Positions 24,046-36,274 of a DNA stretch of 64,000 nucleotides are shown here, piece by piece. This DNA comes from Lycium barbarum (taxonomy: Eukaryota; Streptophyta; Magnoliopsida; Solanales; Solanaceae). The position numbers and the translations under genes were made by a program. The notes under the pieces are model-generated. The model ran no database searches. It was not told the origin of the DNA and saw only the letters and a list, made by a program, of their open reading frames with translations. The DNA lies in NCBI RefSeq assembly GCF_019175385.1, contig NC_083346.1:88674543-88738542 (forward strand), in the 5' to 3' direction. Numbering within the stretch: the first letter of the stretch is position 1; every line of letters begins with the position of its first letter.

Positions 24046-24384
24046 CCCAGTGGTTCCGTTTTCGTTCTCGTCGACTTGTTTGATCTCCAATCCTTATGGA
24101 ACCTTCTTGACACTTATTTAGCACCTCAATACCAATCTAAGGGAAGTTATCACTCATCTCCAAGTCATCATTATTCCACCATTAACTCGTCGCTCGAAAT
24201 TCTTACGCGACATGCAACATATCCTTTACTTTCTTTACCAAACTTCTTCCTTTTGATCAAATGTCTTCGAATCTTGATTAAGATCATCAAATGATATTTC
24301 TTACTTATCCAAATCATCGTATACCTCATGTTCTTTGCTATCCTATTCACTGTACGCTAACGGGGAATTTTTCAAGGTGTAACA

Positions 24385-24421
24385 TTCTTCCCCCCTTTTG
24401 GAACATTCGTCCTCGAATGTT
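24385..24421 (-). promoter_or_regulatory. Polypurine tract and pre-PPT hairpin of element H
   Basis: On the minus strand AACATTCG-AGGA-CGAATGTT (24402-24421), then AAAAGGGGGGAAGAA and the 3' LTR start at 24384. Places the 3' end of the internal region. Confidence 0.8.
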
Positions 24422-24585
24422 AAACACTCGAAATTCTACGAAACTTTCGCCTGAGTTTCCCCTGTAATGGCACTACCAAACTGTCACAACAACCTATAAT
24501 AACATTGCCTCATAGGGCCTCAACACAATAGAACTTATAAATTGGCCACACACGACCAAAAGCATGAAAAGTAAGCATACATACC

Positions 24586-25010
24586 TTATATCGTTGGCGC
24601 TTCATCTTGAATCTCTCCTGGGGGTTGGAATAAGTGCAGATACTTGGACTTCATACTCTCTTCTGCTTCCCAAGTCATTTCTTCCCGGTTGTTGTTTCGC
24701 CCCAAGACTTTGACTAAAGCTACTTCCTTATTTCGAAGTCTTCGTACTTGCCTGTCTAAGATGGCAGTAGGCACTTCTTCGTATGTTAGATTTTCTGTCA
24801 CCTGAACATCATCAATCGGAACAGTCCTCGTAGGATCTCCAACACACTTGCGGAGCATCGAGACTTGAAACACCGGATGGATTGATTCAAAATCAGGAGG
24901 TAGATCTAATTCATAAGCCACCTTGCCTATTCTGCACACAATATCATAAGGCCTAATGCGTCGGGGACTAAGCTCCCCTTTCATTCAATGATCTTATTGC
25001 ATTCGTAAGT
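24586..25010 (-). pseudogene. pol: Element H pol, C-terminal fragment (GPY/F and chromodomain)
   Basis: 132 codons are open from 24984. The integrase C-terminal GPY-like segment ([22 protein letters not shown], with RPY in place of GPY) is followed by [14 protein letters not shown] and the chromodomain ([21 protein letters not shown], then [19 protein letters not shown]). Upstream the homology continues, with a stop, to 25010 where LTR N is inserted. The chromodomain of this lineage is thought to guide integration to heterochromatin. The preceding RT, RNase H and integrase core of H are absent from the window and were probably deleted. Confidence 0.9.
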
Positions 25011-25836
25011 TGTCACACCCCAAGGCTACCGTAGGAAGCGTATATCATGTACTTATGTCATATTCCAAGTAATTGTCCTATTTATCCCTAACAATAATCC
25101 CTACTCAACATTTCAGCTCAATTTACCATATGTTTTCCTTCAACTGACCCGGGGTATCATGACCACACTATTCTTGTTTACCTCTGACTCCTCTTTTTAA
25201 GTATCCACTTGGTTTCATTAGCGACGTATAATTACTTGCGAGTTACATAATCGTTCTTGCGTGATTCATGTACATACACATCTATACATATACATGTATC
25301 CCTATCTACATTCGTATTCATAATCGTACTCATTTACATATCGTATCCATGGTCATATTCATATACATATCATTTACATAGCATGCTCAACCATGAAGGT
25401 TCGGTGTCATTCATACCAAAAGTCTTTTGTTTATCTGTAGTAACTTACCTCGTCGTGCTCTCTTCCTTCCTTGATTATCATATCTAGTGTCTTACTATAG
25501 AAAACCTTAGGTCTCTTTCTTAATTGTCGCTTATAAATAGCAATATCATTCACAACGACTTTACCGCTAGTGTCTTTACCTCTGTTCTAGTATAACACCG
25601 CCATCCTTTACAATACCCCTTGAGTTATTTTCTCTCAATGTCACGTGGTTCAAGGTATACGCGCATGTTTTCCCGTACAGTCTCAGATGCCTGCTCAATT
25701 TATGTTCGTTTATTTACTAGTCATTAGATTCATTTCTGCATAACTCTCGCTCTTTGCTTTAGAGTCTATATCTGTCACATCTTAGGGCCCATCATTTCAA
25801 TCTTCACACTTGTATCCTCTTTATTCGCTCCCCCCC
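25011..25836 (-). repeat. LTR-like fragment N (minus), family not identified
   Basis: Starts TGTCACACCCCAAGG, a typical minus-strand LTR end, directly inside H pol. It contains LTR-like ATACATAT/TCATATAC runs and the phrase GGTTCGGTGTCATTCATACC, but I could not align it with another LTR here. It is cut at 25837 by the G LTR. TAAGT (25006-25010) would be its target-site copy. No gene is visible. Confidence 0.5.
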
Positions 25837-26137
25837 TGTCACGACCCGACTAGGGGGCCACGACGAGCACCCGGTGCTACCCCACCCGGGCACCCCGTTA
25901 TCATGCATATCATAACATCTAGGTGAACCATAATTCATTTCATGCATTTTAAATCATTAATCAAGCTAGTCCCATTGGACGATCATCATCAATTAACATA
26001 TCATGGGCATCTATGCCATGTCAAAAATACAAGGCCGACGAGGCCAACAAAAGATATACAAAACATAGGCCGACATGGCCAAACATCTCTACCCACATAC
26101 ACATGACTACGAGCCTCTAAGAGTATGACATATCATG

Positions 26138-26334
26138 AGCGGGACAGGACCCCGCTATGCCCATAGTTATATACACAAAAGAATGAGTACCCAAAAGATA
26201 TGGCTCCGAAGGAAATGGAGCTCTCTATGAAATCTTCAAATAGGCAGCTATGGGTCAAGTCTGTCTCCCTGTGCACCTGCGGGCATGACGCAGCGTCCAC
26301 AAACAAAAGGACGTCAGTACGAAGAATGTACTGA
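26138..26334 (-). promoter_or_regulatory. Hairpins HP3, HP2, HP1 in G LTR
   Basis: AGCGGG/CCCGCT with loop ACAGGAC; GCGTCC/GGACGT; TCAGTAC (26314-26320) with GTACTGA (26328-26334). Confidence 0.65.
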
Positions 26335-27778
26335 GTATGTAAAGCATGATTAACATTGATATACAACATAATAAACAATATATGGAATAGCATAGGAGGG
26401 GAGACAATAATATCATCATCATCATGTCGCTTACTTACTCACATCGTCATTCGTATTCTTATACATAGTCTCATCACATTCTTTTACATAATATATATAA
26501 ATACATAATCATTTCGTATACATGGCATTTACATAGCGTACCCGACCTCATTGGATCAGTATTTCATATACATACTTGGCCAACCAAGGCTCAATGTTAC
26601 TCATACCTGGCCCTACCAAGGCTTCAGGGTTATCCGTACCATCTGCAGATGTGTGCGCGCGTTTCGAAATCGTATACATATTCTATACATATTCATACCC
26701 ATATATTCTACCCGGCGTTATAAGCTCGGGGTTTCATTATAGCCCTTCAGGGGCACGTATGAGCATAACAGCCCGTAGGCACTCTTAGCATCATTATTAT
26801 CACCATCATCATTACTATCATTATCGTTATTGTTACTTCTATATCGTAGTCCTACTCGTCACCTGAGGTGCGTAGCGCATTCGTAGTACCAATCAAGGAT
26901 AGTGAGCTTATGAGCTCGGAATGTGAAACATTTGTAGTCAACATGCTCATATAGAGGGATTAGGAGTTTGGCCAAAGAACCATGCCTTATGAAAGAAGGG
27001 TTAGCCTTACATACCTCTTTGTCGAATTATTCTACACTTGCACGTACTCCTTCGATGCTCACGTTTTTACCTTCATTAAGGCCATACTATCATTAGTATC
27101 GATAACTAGTGCACATGGCTAGAACTAGAGAAAATTGGACAACATCTCCTTTATCTATACAACATTTGTCCATATCATAATTCAACCCCAAACGTCAACA
27201 ACACATTTATAATATCATTTCCATGGCCATTAATCATCTACATTATCCACATTCTCAATTCACTTCCATTTGTCCCTATTTAGGGTCACAACACCCAACT
27301 TCGTTCATCCATATACAATGTTTATTTCATGATCTTAACGTCATTTATAACACACTCATATCACAATACAACAACAATCATGATTCAATTCAAACTATGT
27401 CTCAAAAACGTCACTATTCATCATTCATGTCCTAGTGGACCATGTTTTCTACAATCCATGCATTTTAATTCTCCCATACCGTAAACATCATATAAAAATC
27501 ATGAATCTTACCTTAGAAGTTGTAGGGACAAGCTTTTGTTGATAATACTCCACTTTGAGTAAAACCCTAGTCTTTCTCCATTTGGGTTTCTTGACTTTAG
27601 ATGATCCTTGATGGGTTTCTACCTTGGATTTACTTGTTTAATGTGGTTGATGGATTAATACCCTTGAAAACTTGTACAAACGTTGTAGAGAGATGTTTTA
27701 GAGAGATAGAGGAAATGTGGAAATGATTTTCATGAACTTGGTCTTTATTTATTAAATCATCACCGAACTGCCGGGTTC

Positions 27779-28108
27779 CATTATACGGTCCGTATAATGG
27801 TTATACGGTCCGTATAATAGACCGTGAAATGGGTCTGCCCAGCACCCCTTCACTGTGACTACTTGACGGTCCGTTATACGGTCCGTAAAACAGTTTTACG
27901 GTCCGTATAACTGACCGTAAAACGTTACTAGTGAGTAACCTTTCACTGTGACCATTCGACGGTTCGTTATACGGTCCGTATAAATTTTATACGGTCCGTA
28001 TAACTGACCGTAAAATTCCACCAGCAACCAACCTTCACTGTGATGGTTTTACGGTCCACTATACGGTCCGTATAACATTATACGGTCCGTATAATGAGCC
28101 GTAGAACT
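27779..28108. repeat. CGGTCCG palindrome array in G LTR
   Basis: More than ten words of the kind TTATACGGTCCGTATAA, TTTTACGGTCCGTATAAC and GACCGTAAAAC in 330 bases, interspersed with a repeated CTTCACTGTGA(C/T) word (three to four copies). Confidence 0.85.
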
Positions 28109-28314
28109 CATCAGTCACTGAACTTAGTTTCGCCACTTCGTTTGATCTCCGATCCTCATGGAACCTTCTTAACACTTGTTTAACACTTCAATACTAATCT
28201 AAGGGACGTTATAACTCTTTCCCAAAATGCCCTTAAGTCATCATTAACCCGATACTCGTATTTCGCTAGTTCATTCACTTGCGTACCAACGGAAGATTTT
28301 TCCGAGGTGTAACA

Positions 28315-28349
28315 TTCTCCCCCCCTTAAGAACATTCGTCCTCGAATGT
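28315..28349 (-). promoter_or_regulatory. Polypurine tract and pre-PPT hairpin of element G
   Basis: Minus strand: ACATTCG-AGGA-CGAATGT (28332-28349), then TTAAGGGGGGAGAA, then the LTR start. Confidence 0.8.
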
Positions 28350-28521
28350 CGAGAACACCCGGGATTTTATAAAAATTTCGCCAGAGTTTCCCCTATAACA
28401 TGGCACTAACAACCTGTCACAACAACCCATAATATCGATGCCACACAGGGCCACATCATAACAACATGAAAAATTTTTGGCCACACACGACCCATAAGCA
28501 TAAAAGGAAAACATCCATACC

Positions 28522-31500
28522 TTATGATTTTGACGTCTCATCTTGGACTTCTCCCAAGGGCTGAAATAAATGCGGGTACTTGGATTGCATATTTTCTTCC
28601 GCTTCCCATGTCATTTCCTCTCGATTATTATTTTTCCACAAAACTTTAACTGAGGCCACTTCTTTGTTTCTAAGCCTCCGTACTTGCCTATCTAATATGG
28701 CAATGGGTATTTCATCATAAGTTAACTTTTCTGTCACTTGAATATCATTCACTGGGACGACCCTCGTAGGATCTCCAACACACTTCCGAAGCATCGAGAC
28801 ATGGAAAACCGGGTGAACTGACTCCAAGTCTGGAGGTAAGTCTAATTCATAGGCCACTTTGCCTATCTTTCGCACAATTTCATAAGGCCCTATATACCGG
28901 GGACTAAGCTTCCCCTTTTTGCCAAATCTCATAACGCCCTTCATCGGCGACACTTTCAAAAACACCCAATCCTTAACTTGAAACTCTAAGTCCCTTCGAC
29001 GATTATCTGCATAAGACTTTTGGCGACTTTGAGCCGCCAACAACCGATCTCGTATGAGCTTGACTTTCTCTATGGCTTGTTGGACCAAATCGGGCCCCAT
29101 TAACTTGGCCTCTCCCGTTTCAAACCACCCAATCGGGGATCTACACTTTCGCCCATATAAAGCTTCATATGGTGCCATTAGGATGCTGGAGTGATAACTA
29201 TTATTGTAAGCAAACTCAATGAGTGGCAAATGGTCATCCCAATTTCCCCCAAAATCTATCATGCATGCCCGTAACATATCTTCAAGATTCTGGATGGTGC
29301 GTTCAGCTTGCCCATCGGTCTGTGGGTGAAATGCCGTGCTAAGGCGCACTTGGGTCCCTAGACCCCCTTGAAAGGACTCCCAAAATTTGGCCGTAAACTG
29401 AGTTCCTCTATCGGAGATAATAGACACTGGGACACCATGGAGTCTCACTATTTCTTTAACATAAAGCCTTGTATAATCTTCTGCCACATAGGTCGTCCTG
29501 ACCGGTAAGAAATGAGCTGATTTAGTGAGTCTATCCACAATCACCCATATGGAATCATACTTGCGTCGAGAACGAGGTAGCCCTGTAATGAAATCCATAT
29601 TAATCACTTCCCACTTCCAAGTTGGGATTTCTATAGCTTGCAATAAGTCACCCGACTTTTGGTGTTCTATTTTTACTTGTTGGCAATTGGAACATTGGGC
29701 TACAAACTCCGCTACATCTTTCTTCATCCCATTCCACCAATATATAGACTTAAGATCATGATACATCTTCGTCGTTCCAGGGTGAACGGAGTAACGGGAA
29801 CAATGAGCCTCTCTCAAAATCTGGTGGCGTAAGTCTGCCACATCGGGGACACATAGCTTGCCTCGGCATCGGAGGGCTCCGTCTCCCGAAATATCAAATG
29901 GTGACCCCTCTTTCTGAGCGAGCGTATCTCTGTACTGCATTAGCCTGGAATCCTCACCTTGCCGCTCTTTTACTTCCGCTACTAGCGACGGAACTGCCGA
30001 ATTCTGAATGGTAGCTCTGCTGCTACCTGAGTCCACTACTCGGACCCCTAGGCTGGCTAGCTGCTGAAGCTCACGGGTCATTTCTCTCTTTTCTTGTCGC
30101 ACATCGCATAAGCTTCCCATAGACCTGCGGCTAAGAGCATCGGCCACAACATTTGCCTTTCCGGGGTGGTACAGGATTTCGACGTCATAGTCTTTTAGCA
30201 ACTCTAGCCATCGTCGTTGCCGCAAATTTAACTCTTTCTGCTTGAAGATGTACTGGAGACTCTTATGATCTGTATAAATATCCACGTGGACACCATATAA
30301 GTAATGTCTCCATATCTTTAAAGCATGGACCACCGCGGCCAATTCTAAGTCATGGGTAGGATAATTCTGTTCATGTTTCCGTAATTGTCTAGAAGCATAC
30401 GCGATCACCTTACCATTTTGCATCAATACACAGCCTAGCCCGACACCTGAAGCATCACAATAAACAACATATCCTTCCACTCCCTCTGGAAGTGTCAAGA
30501 CTGGGGCAGAAGTCAATCTGTCTTTCAACTTTTGGAAACTACGTTCACAAGCATCTGTCCATTGAAACTTAGCTGACTTCTGAGTCAACTTTGTGAGCGG
30601 TGCAGAAATAGAAGAGAAACCCTCAACAAATCTTCTGTAATACCCGGCTAAGCCCAAAAAGCTACGAACCTCTGTAGGGGTTGTGGGCCTTGGCCAAGTT
30701 TTCACTGCCTCGATCTTTTGACTATCCACTCGAATACCATCAGATGCAACAATATGGCCCAGGAATGATACCAAGTTCAACCAAAACTCACATTTGGAGA
30801 ATTTTGCAAACAACTCTCGAGCTCGAAGAACTCCAAGGACGGTTCGCAAATGCTCCGCATGCTCAGCCTCGGATCTAGAGTACACTAGGATATCGTCGAT
30901 GAATACAATCACGAATAGGTCCAGAAAAGGCCTGAATACATTGTTCATTAAGTCCATAAACACTGCCGGTGCATTAGTTAGCCCAAACGACATTACTCGG
31001 AACTCGAAATGGCCATATCTTGTTCTGAAAGCTGTCTTAGGGATATCTTTCTCCCTAACTCTTACTTGGTGATACCCGGACCTCAAATCAATCTTTGAAA
31101 ACCATTTGGCACCATGCAATTGATCAAATAAATCATCAATCCTCGGGAGGGGATACTTGTTCTTAATTGTCACTTTATTCAATTGCCGATAATCAATGCA
31201 CATTCTCAAGGAGCCATCCTTCTTCCGGACGAACAATACGGGTGCTCCCCACGGGGATGAACTAGGCCGAATGAAGCCTTTTTCAAGCAAGTCTTTCAAT
31301 TGCTCCTTCAACTCTTTCAAATCTGCGGGTGCCATCCTATAGGGAGGAATAGATATGGGATTTGTGTCTGGCAACACATCAATCGCAAAATCTATCTCTC
31401 GCTCGGGAGGAAGGCCTGGAAGCTCTTCCGGGAACACATCCGGAAATTCGTTCACTACCGGAACTGATTGAAGAGTCGGCGACTCAACCTCTACATCTCG

Positions 31501-31733
31501 AACTCGCACTAGGTGATAAATACACCCTTTAGTGATCATCTTCCTCGCTTTTAGATAGGAAATAAACCTACCCTTTGGTGACGCCGTATTCCCTTTCCAT
31601 TCTAAGACTGGTTCGCCCGGGAACTGGAAACGAACCATCTTCGTTCTACAATCAACATTGGCGTAGCAAGAAGCCAACCAATCCATGCCCATAATAACAT
31701 CAAAATCTACCATTTTTAGTTCACGATTTTGTT
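28522..31733 (-). CDS. pol: Element G pol: RT-RNase H-integrase-chromodomain, 5'-truncated, otherwise open
   Basis: 1063 codons without a stop from an internal Met at 31713; homology extends about six codons further upstream. Order by residue from that Met: protease tail (1-20); RT (about 150-325; [10 protein letters not shown] with Asp209, and FIDD at 271-274); RNase H (about 415-530; Asp420, Glu457, Asp482, Asp525); integrase zinc site (His637, His644, Cys674, Cys677) and catalytic Asp707, Asp768, Glu804, spaced DX35E; GPY segment (about 939-957); chromodomain (about 1005-1050). All expected catalytic residues are present, the best preserved coding in the window. It cannot be expressed normally because gag, the protease active site and the 5' LTR are gone. 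The ORF end precedes a ~190-base 3' UTR. Confidence 0.95.
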
Positions 31734-32190
31734 AAGGTTTCGTACGTGGATGGTCAAAGTCATAGATTATAAAGAAAAGATAGGGATATGGTACAGTATG
31801 CCAAGTGAGTTGAAAAAGGGGGGGGGGGGGATCAGATGAATTTGAGATTGGAAATAGGGATGCAGAGCGGAATATAAACAGATAATGGTATAAGTACACC
31901 CTAAAGGGGGGAAGCGGGTGTGAGAAAAGCAAGTGTAAAATGGAAACAATTGACACTGCAATATATTTGATATGGATATTTAAACTTCAAGTGAGATCCC
32001 TTGCCGAAACAAGTTAGTGAGATCTGAAAGCCAGCAATAAACGGATAGAAGTCAGGATGATATTTGAGACGGTGTTGAGAATCATTTGTAAAGGTCTTGA
32101 ATTGTATGACATTATACGACAAGAGAATGGTAACGAGTAACTTAAAAGATATTATAAAGGATGGCAATGCTATACTGGATTAGAGGTTAA
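31734..32190 (+). other. Element E interior, first piece, non-coding
   Basis: Purine-rich on the plus strand, with a run of about 12 G near 31818-31829. Short antisense frames are of low complexity. No gag or pol motif. It ends in GTTAA, the target-site copy of the following solo LTR. Confidence 0.6.
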
Positions 32191-35100
32191 TGTTATATCC
32201 CGTATTTTTGAACGTCGGATTATTTGTAAGCTGAGGTGGGGCCCACACATCAAGATTTTTTTTTGGAACACGTGACAAGCTATATGAATCACATATGTAA
32301 AGTTAAACACAACTCATGAAGGACCCTTGGGCCAAATCAAAGTGGAAGCCCTCCAAACGAATATTTTTAAGAAAACGTTTCCGGGTGACCTGACTTGGAG
32401 GGGCAAACACGGTATTATAAGTTTGGAATGTGGAAAAATACCAAGAGATATAAGTTATAGATAATTGAATTATCTTTCCAACCATAGGTCGTGGGTTCCT
32501 AGGTGACGTTGGTACAAGGAGATATGGACGTTTTAAGGTCGAAAAGTCAGTGGGCTAGGCCCAACTCGGGACCAACCGAATTGGCCCAAAAAAATGAAAA
32601 GAAAAAAAATTAGGCCCAAGTTTGAAGGGAGGCCGGCCAAGCCTTGGCCCAAACCCACAATATGAAATTGTCATGTGATTAGTCATGTGACAATTATATT
32701 AAAAAGGGGTCTTTATCCTTTTGAAGCTTCAAGAAAAATTAGATAAGGAGAAGACAAAAGATGAAGAGCAAGAGAAAGGGGCCATTTCGGCCAAGACCAT
32801 GGAAATTAGGTGCTTTAAATTTTGTTCCAAAAATTATTTTCTTGTAGTATTTCCAATAATTCAAGGGTCCTCTACAACATAGTATAATTGTTTCGGAAGA
32901 TAAGTCATCTGTTTCATTGTTTCCGCACTTTGGCCAAGTGAAGAAGTTGAAGAGAAAGGGTAAGATTTAATTCTTTTTTATGTGTTATGAAGGTTTGGTT
33001 TATGTTGTGGGAAGTAGAAAGGGTTAAAATTCATGAAAACATGGAAGTTGCATGAATATATATATGTATGAATGTAGCCGTGTACATGTGTGGTTGTGTA
33101 GTCAAAGATGAGTTAATTTTATGTTGTATTCTAGTTGTGGTTATGGTGAAATTCATATTGGAAATGAAAGTTGATTGAATTTGATTGAAGTTGGAATTAT
33201 ATGTATTGGCCGAGTGGTATATTGAAATTGGAATGGGAATGAATTAATTTTGTTTAATATGTTAGTTGTGTTGTGGTGATCCTTGCAATGTAAATGAAGG
33301 TAAAATGATATAAGTTTGCATTGTAATGGAATGTAGAAGTTTGTGTCATTTTAGTATGATTTTATGACATTATGGAAATGAAGTTGTTAAGGTGCAAATA
33401 ATGATGATTGTTGATGTAATAGGAAGATGGAAACATGTTATGAATAAGTATGTTAAAGATTAGAAGTTTTGGATGAATTATGACTTTGGTGGAAAGTTTG
33501 TATATTTTGTATATCTTCTGAATATTTTGTGGAAATGATATGAAATGCTTCCAAATTATATTGTGATGATCTAGATTAATGATGAATGTGAAACCATCGA
33601 GCATGGTTTGGAAATTTGAAGTTGAAATGGAAGATATTGCACTATGTTGGAAAGGGAACTAGTTGTGCCATATTGAGTGTTTTATAGTGATTGTTGTTGG
33701 TGGTGTTGTTGTTGTTGGGTTGTTGTTGATTGTTTTGGCCGAGTTGAATTCTCGGGGATGCTATATGTATAGGGGAGATGCTGCCCAAATTTCTGTAGAA
33801 AAGTGTTAACTTTAGATTTAAGCCTAAAGCCTTATGGTTAACATTTGGTAAATGTGACCATTTGCAGATTTTGGACGAAACGGGAAGTGAACTTGAAAAG
33901 GCGTAAAGTGTGTAAAAGGTATGTAAAGGCACCCCGATTCTTCTTTTGGCATGTCCTAGATGTACTAGGATCGGATTCACGCCTCAGAGCATATTCTGCT
34001 CATCGGAATCCGCGTCTGAAATTGTCACATTTTCGTTCAATAGAATTGAACCCTTTTAGTATGCTTTAATGAAAAATTATGCAAAATTTCTCCAAATCAC
34101 TTAGGAAGTTATGGAATGCCCTAGGACCTCTGTAGGTGACCCCATAAGCTTAATACACGTAATTTGAGCCCGCCGCTTTGGTTGTCCCGAGGTGGGCCCG
34201 CTATTTCCGATTTTACCCTTATGGTCCTTTGTGACTTGATGTCAAGCAATTTTTAAGGAAACGTCTTATCTACTTTTCCAACTACTAATGATGCTTATTC
34301 GGGGTACTATATTGAGTCTCTGTAAAGGTACGATATTTTGTATTGCATTTAGTTCCACTATTCCCGCTTTGCTCTCTTATTGTACTATTGCCTTATTTTC
34401 GAACAATATAAAATGAAACGTTTTAACTATCCTTTTAACTACTAAGGAAAATTGTTTAAATGATTCCCTCGAGTCTGGTAAACTATTTGGGAATATGAGA
34501 ATGACCCCAGAAGGATTATTCTTCCGTAACTCATTATGACATACGACATACACCTACTATGATTCTGTCCGACTTCATTGATTTGATTTGTCATTTCGAT
34601 ATGCCTCATTGAGTCTTTGGAAATCTGTGATATTTTTTGTTGCATTTAGTCTCTCACTACTCCATTCGTGGATGCCCCAATGTTTCCCACACTGAGCCCG
34701 GGCCAGGATATATTGTCAAGCGTATTCCAATGCATTGTTCGCCGTGCCTCGATGTGAGGGGGCAGGTATATATGTACATGGGTTTTGGAGTATGCTGTGC
34801 CATGTACACACATTCTGATATGATATGATCTGATATGGCCATCTGATATGATATGATATGTTATGTTACGGGGTTATCCCCTACTCTGTTCCTTATGTAT
34901 GGTGGCACCAGCGTCTGGGGGTGGCCACGTTCTGTTTCGCCGAGCCCTTGGCAGGGGCCGGACATGATATGGTATATGTTTCTGAACACACTCCTCATGT
35001 TTTGAAAATATGCATTTGATACTTCGGATGTCACACTCACTTCTCTGTAAGTTCTGTTTCGGTTATGATCTTGTTCCGTATTGGGACCAGGTACGACATA

Positions 35101-35685
35101 TGTTTTCAACAAATACTATTTATACTTTATGATCAGTATTTTGCTAATCTGTACATTTTGTCCATTTTCTGTACCTTCTACTTTGATTATGACTTTGTTT
35201 ACTACGTTCCGTGCTTTACATACTCAGTACATATTTCGTACTGACCCCCTTTCTTCGGGGGCTGCGTTTTCATGCCGCGCAGGTACAGAAGACATATTTG
35301 TTGATCGCCTGCCTAGGACATCTATTCTGCTATATTGGGAGCGCTCTTTTGTTCAGAGCCTGTATATTGGTACAGTCTGCCGCTATATTATATATATGTA
35401 TGCAATTCAGGGGTATGACGGGGCCTTGTCCCGTCTTATGATTTTGTTATGATCTGTAGAGGTCTGTAGACATACTTGTGTGGGTTCTGTATATGTTTGG
35501 GTATGATATGATCTGTGACAGCCTCATCGGCTTCCATGTACGGTGTCGGTTCATTGATGGTTATTATTAACGCCAAGCGACTTCTATATTTTAAAATATT
35601 CTGTCGTTTGCTAATTTGGGTTATTGGGTACGTTTGAGTGTCCATCACGGACACTAGTCGCGGCCTACGGAGTTGGGTCGTGACA
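32191..35685 (+). repeat. Solo LTR 1 (A-like, plus, ~3.5 kb), TSD GTTAA
   Basis: Starts TGTTATATCCCG and ends GTCGTGACA, flanked by GTTAA on both sides (32186-32190, 35686-35690). No primer site follows, so it is a solo LTR left by LTR-LTR recombination. It has the A-like layout: splice-like words (GGGTAAGAT near 32958, AAAAGGTATGT 33914), GTT repeats, TATGATATG run (34817-34860), HP1 (35224-35244), HP2 CCCCC/GGGGG and HP3 (35417-35435). Confidence 0.95.
35224..35435 (+). promoter_or_regulatory. Hairpins HP1-HP3 in solo LTR 1
   Basis: TCAGTAC (35224-35230) with GTACTGA (35238-35244); GACCCCC...GGGGGC directly after; GACGGG (35417-35422) with CCCGTC (35430-35435). Confidence 0.6.
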
Positions 35686-35690
35686 GTTAA

Positions 35691-36269
35691 GATGTTGGCA
35701 ATGGAATTGTTTGCTAATGCTATTGTGACTTATAAGTAGCAAAGGAGAGGGGACAGAAAATCTCCTATAATAGGATATGAGAAAATCAAAGGGTGAATCA
35801 AGGGAAAGGAGTATGACAAGATATGCTACGAGCGAGTTTTAGTACAGATGAGTTATGTAATGCATAATGAACCAGGAAAAGGAAAGATGTAAAGATGGTT
35901 TGGGTCAAATTACCGAGATAGAATTAATACTAAGGGCAAGTAAGACATGGCCATGGCTAAGCCGAAGATTTATCCCGATACCTATTGCAAGATATGAGGG
36001 GAGAATGCAAGATAAGCATGAAGACTACTGAGACGACGCTAAAATATCTCTGGGGCTTATTTGAGCACTGATGCATATTCTGATGCGTGATAAGAGAACT
36101 AAGAGAAAAATCTGAGTAAAGAGGCAATAAAATAAGTTTGAGGAAAGGGAGTAATGTGTCCCTTATAGAAATCAATATAACTGAAAGCATCAATGAGGTT
36201 AAGGGAAGTTGAAGCTCATAGAGGAAAGGTAAGTAGTGAAAAAGACTTTAAGAGTTGTGAAGGGTTAAG
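35691..36269 (+). other. Element E interior, second piece, non-coding
   Basis: About 580 bases, purine-rich on the plus strand (AAAGGAGAGGGGACAG, GGGAAAGGAG). Style matches A's interior. No coding motif. It is followed by TGATA, the target-site copy of solo LTR 2. Confidence 0.6.
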
Positions 36270-36274
36270 TGATA

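Larger units (their letters stand above)
21918..24384 (-). repeat. 3' LTR of element H (~2.47 kb)
   Basis: Minus-strand start TGTTACACCTTG at 24384, end AGTCGTGACA at 21918. Carries HP3 (GACGGG 22241-22246, CCCGTC 22254-22259), HP1 (22412-22432), a long (AT)n and a palindrome array. Differs at roughly 10 of the terminal 90 bases from the 5' LTR but much less elsewhere. Confidence 0.95.
25837..28314 (-). repeat. 3' LTR of element G (~2.48 kb, F family)
   Basis: Minus-strand start TGTTACACCTCGG at 28314, end GGGTCGTGACA at 25837. Very similar to the F LTRs (CCGTTGGTACGCAAGT near the start). Contains HP3 (AGCGGG 26138-26143, CCCGCT 26151-26156), HP2 (GCGTCC/GGACGT, 26293-26314), HP1 (26314-26334) and the densest palindrome array in the window. 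Confidence 0.95.
25837..31733 (-). mobile_element. Element G: minus-strand chromovirus, 3' LTR plus pol, 5' end lost
   Basis: 3' LTR at 25837-28314, polypurine tract at 28315-28331, and pol reading leftwards from about 31733. LTR and pol are of the same family as F, in opposite orientation. Gag, the protease active site, primer site and 5' LTR are missing. The break at about 31733 joins non-coding E sequence. Confidence 0.9.
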
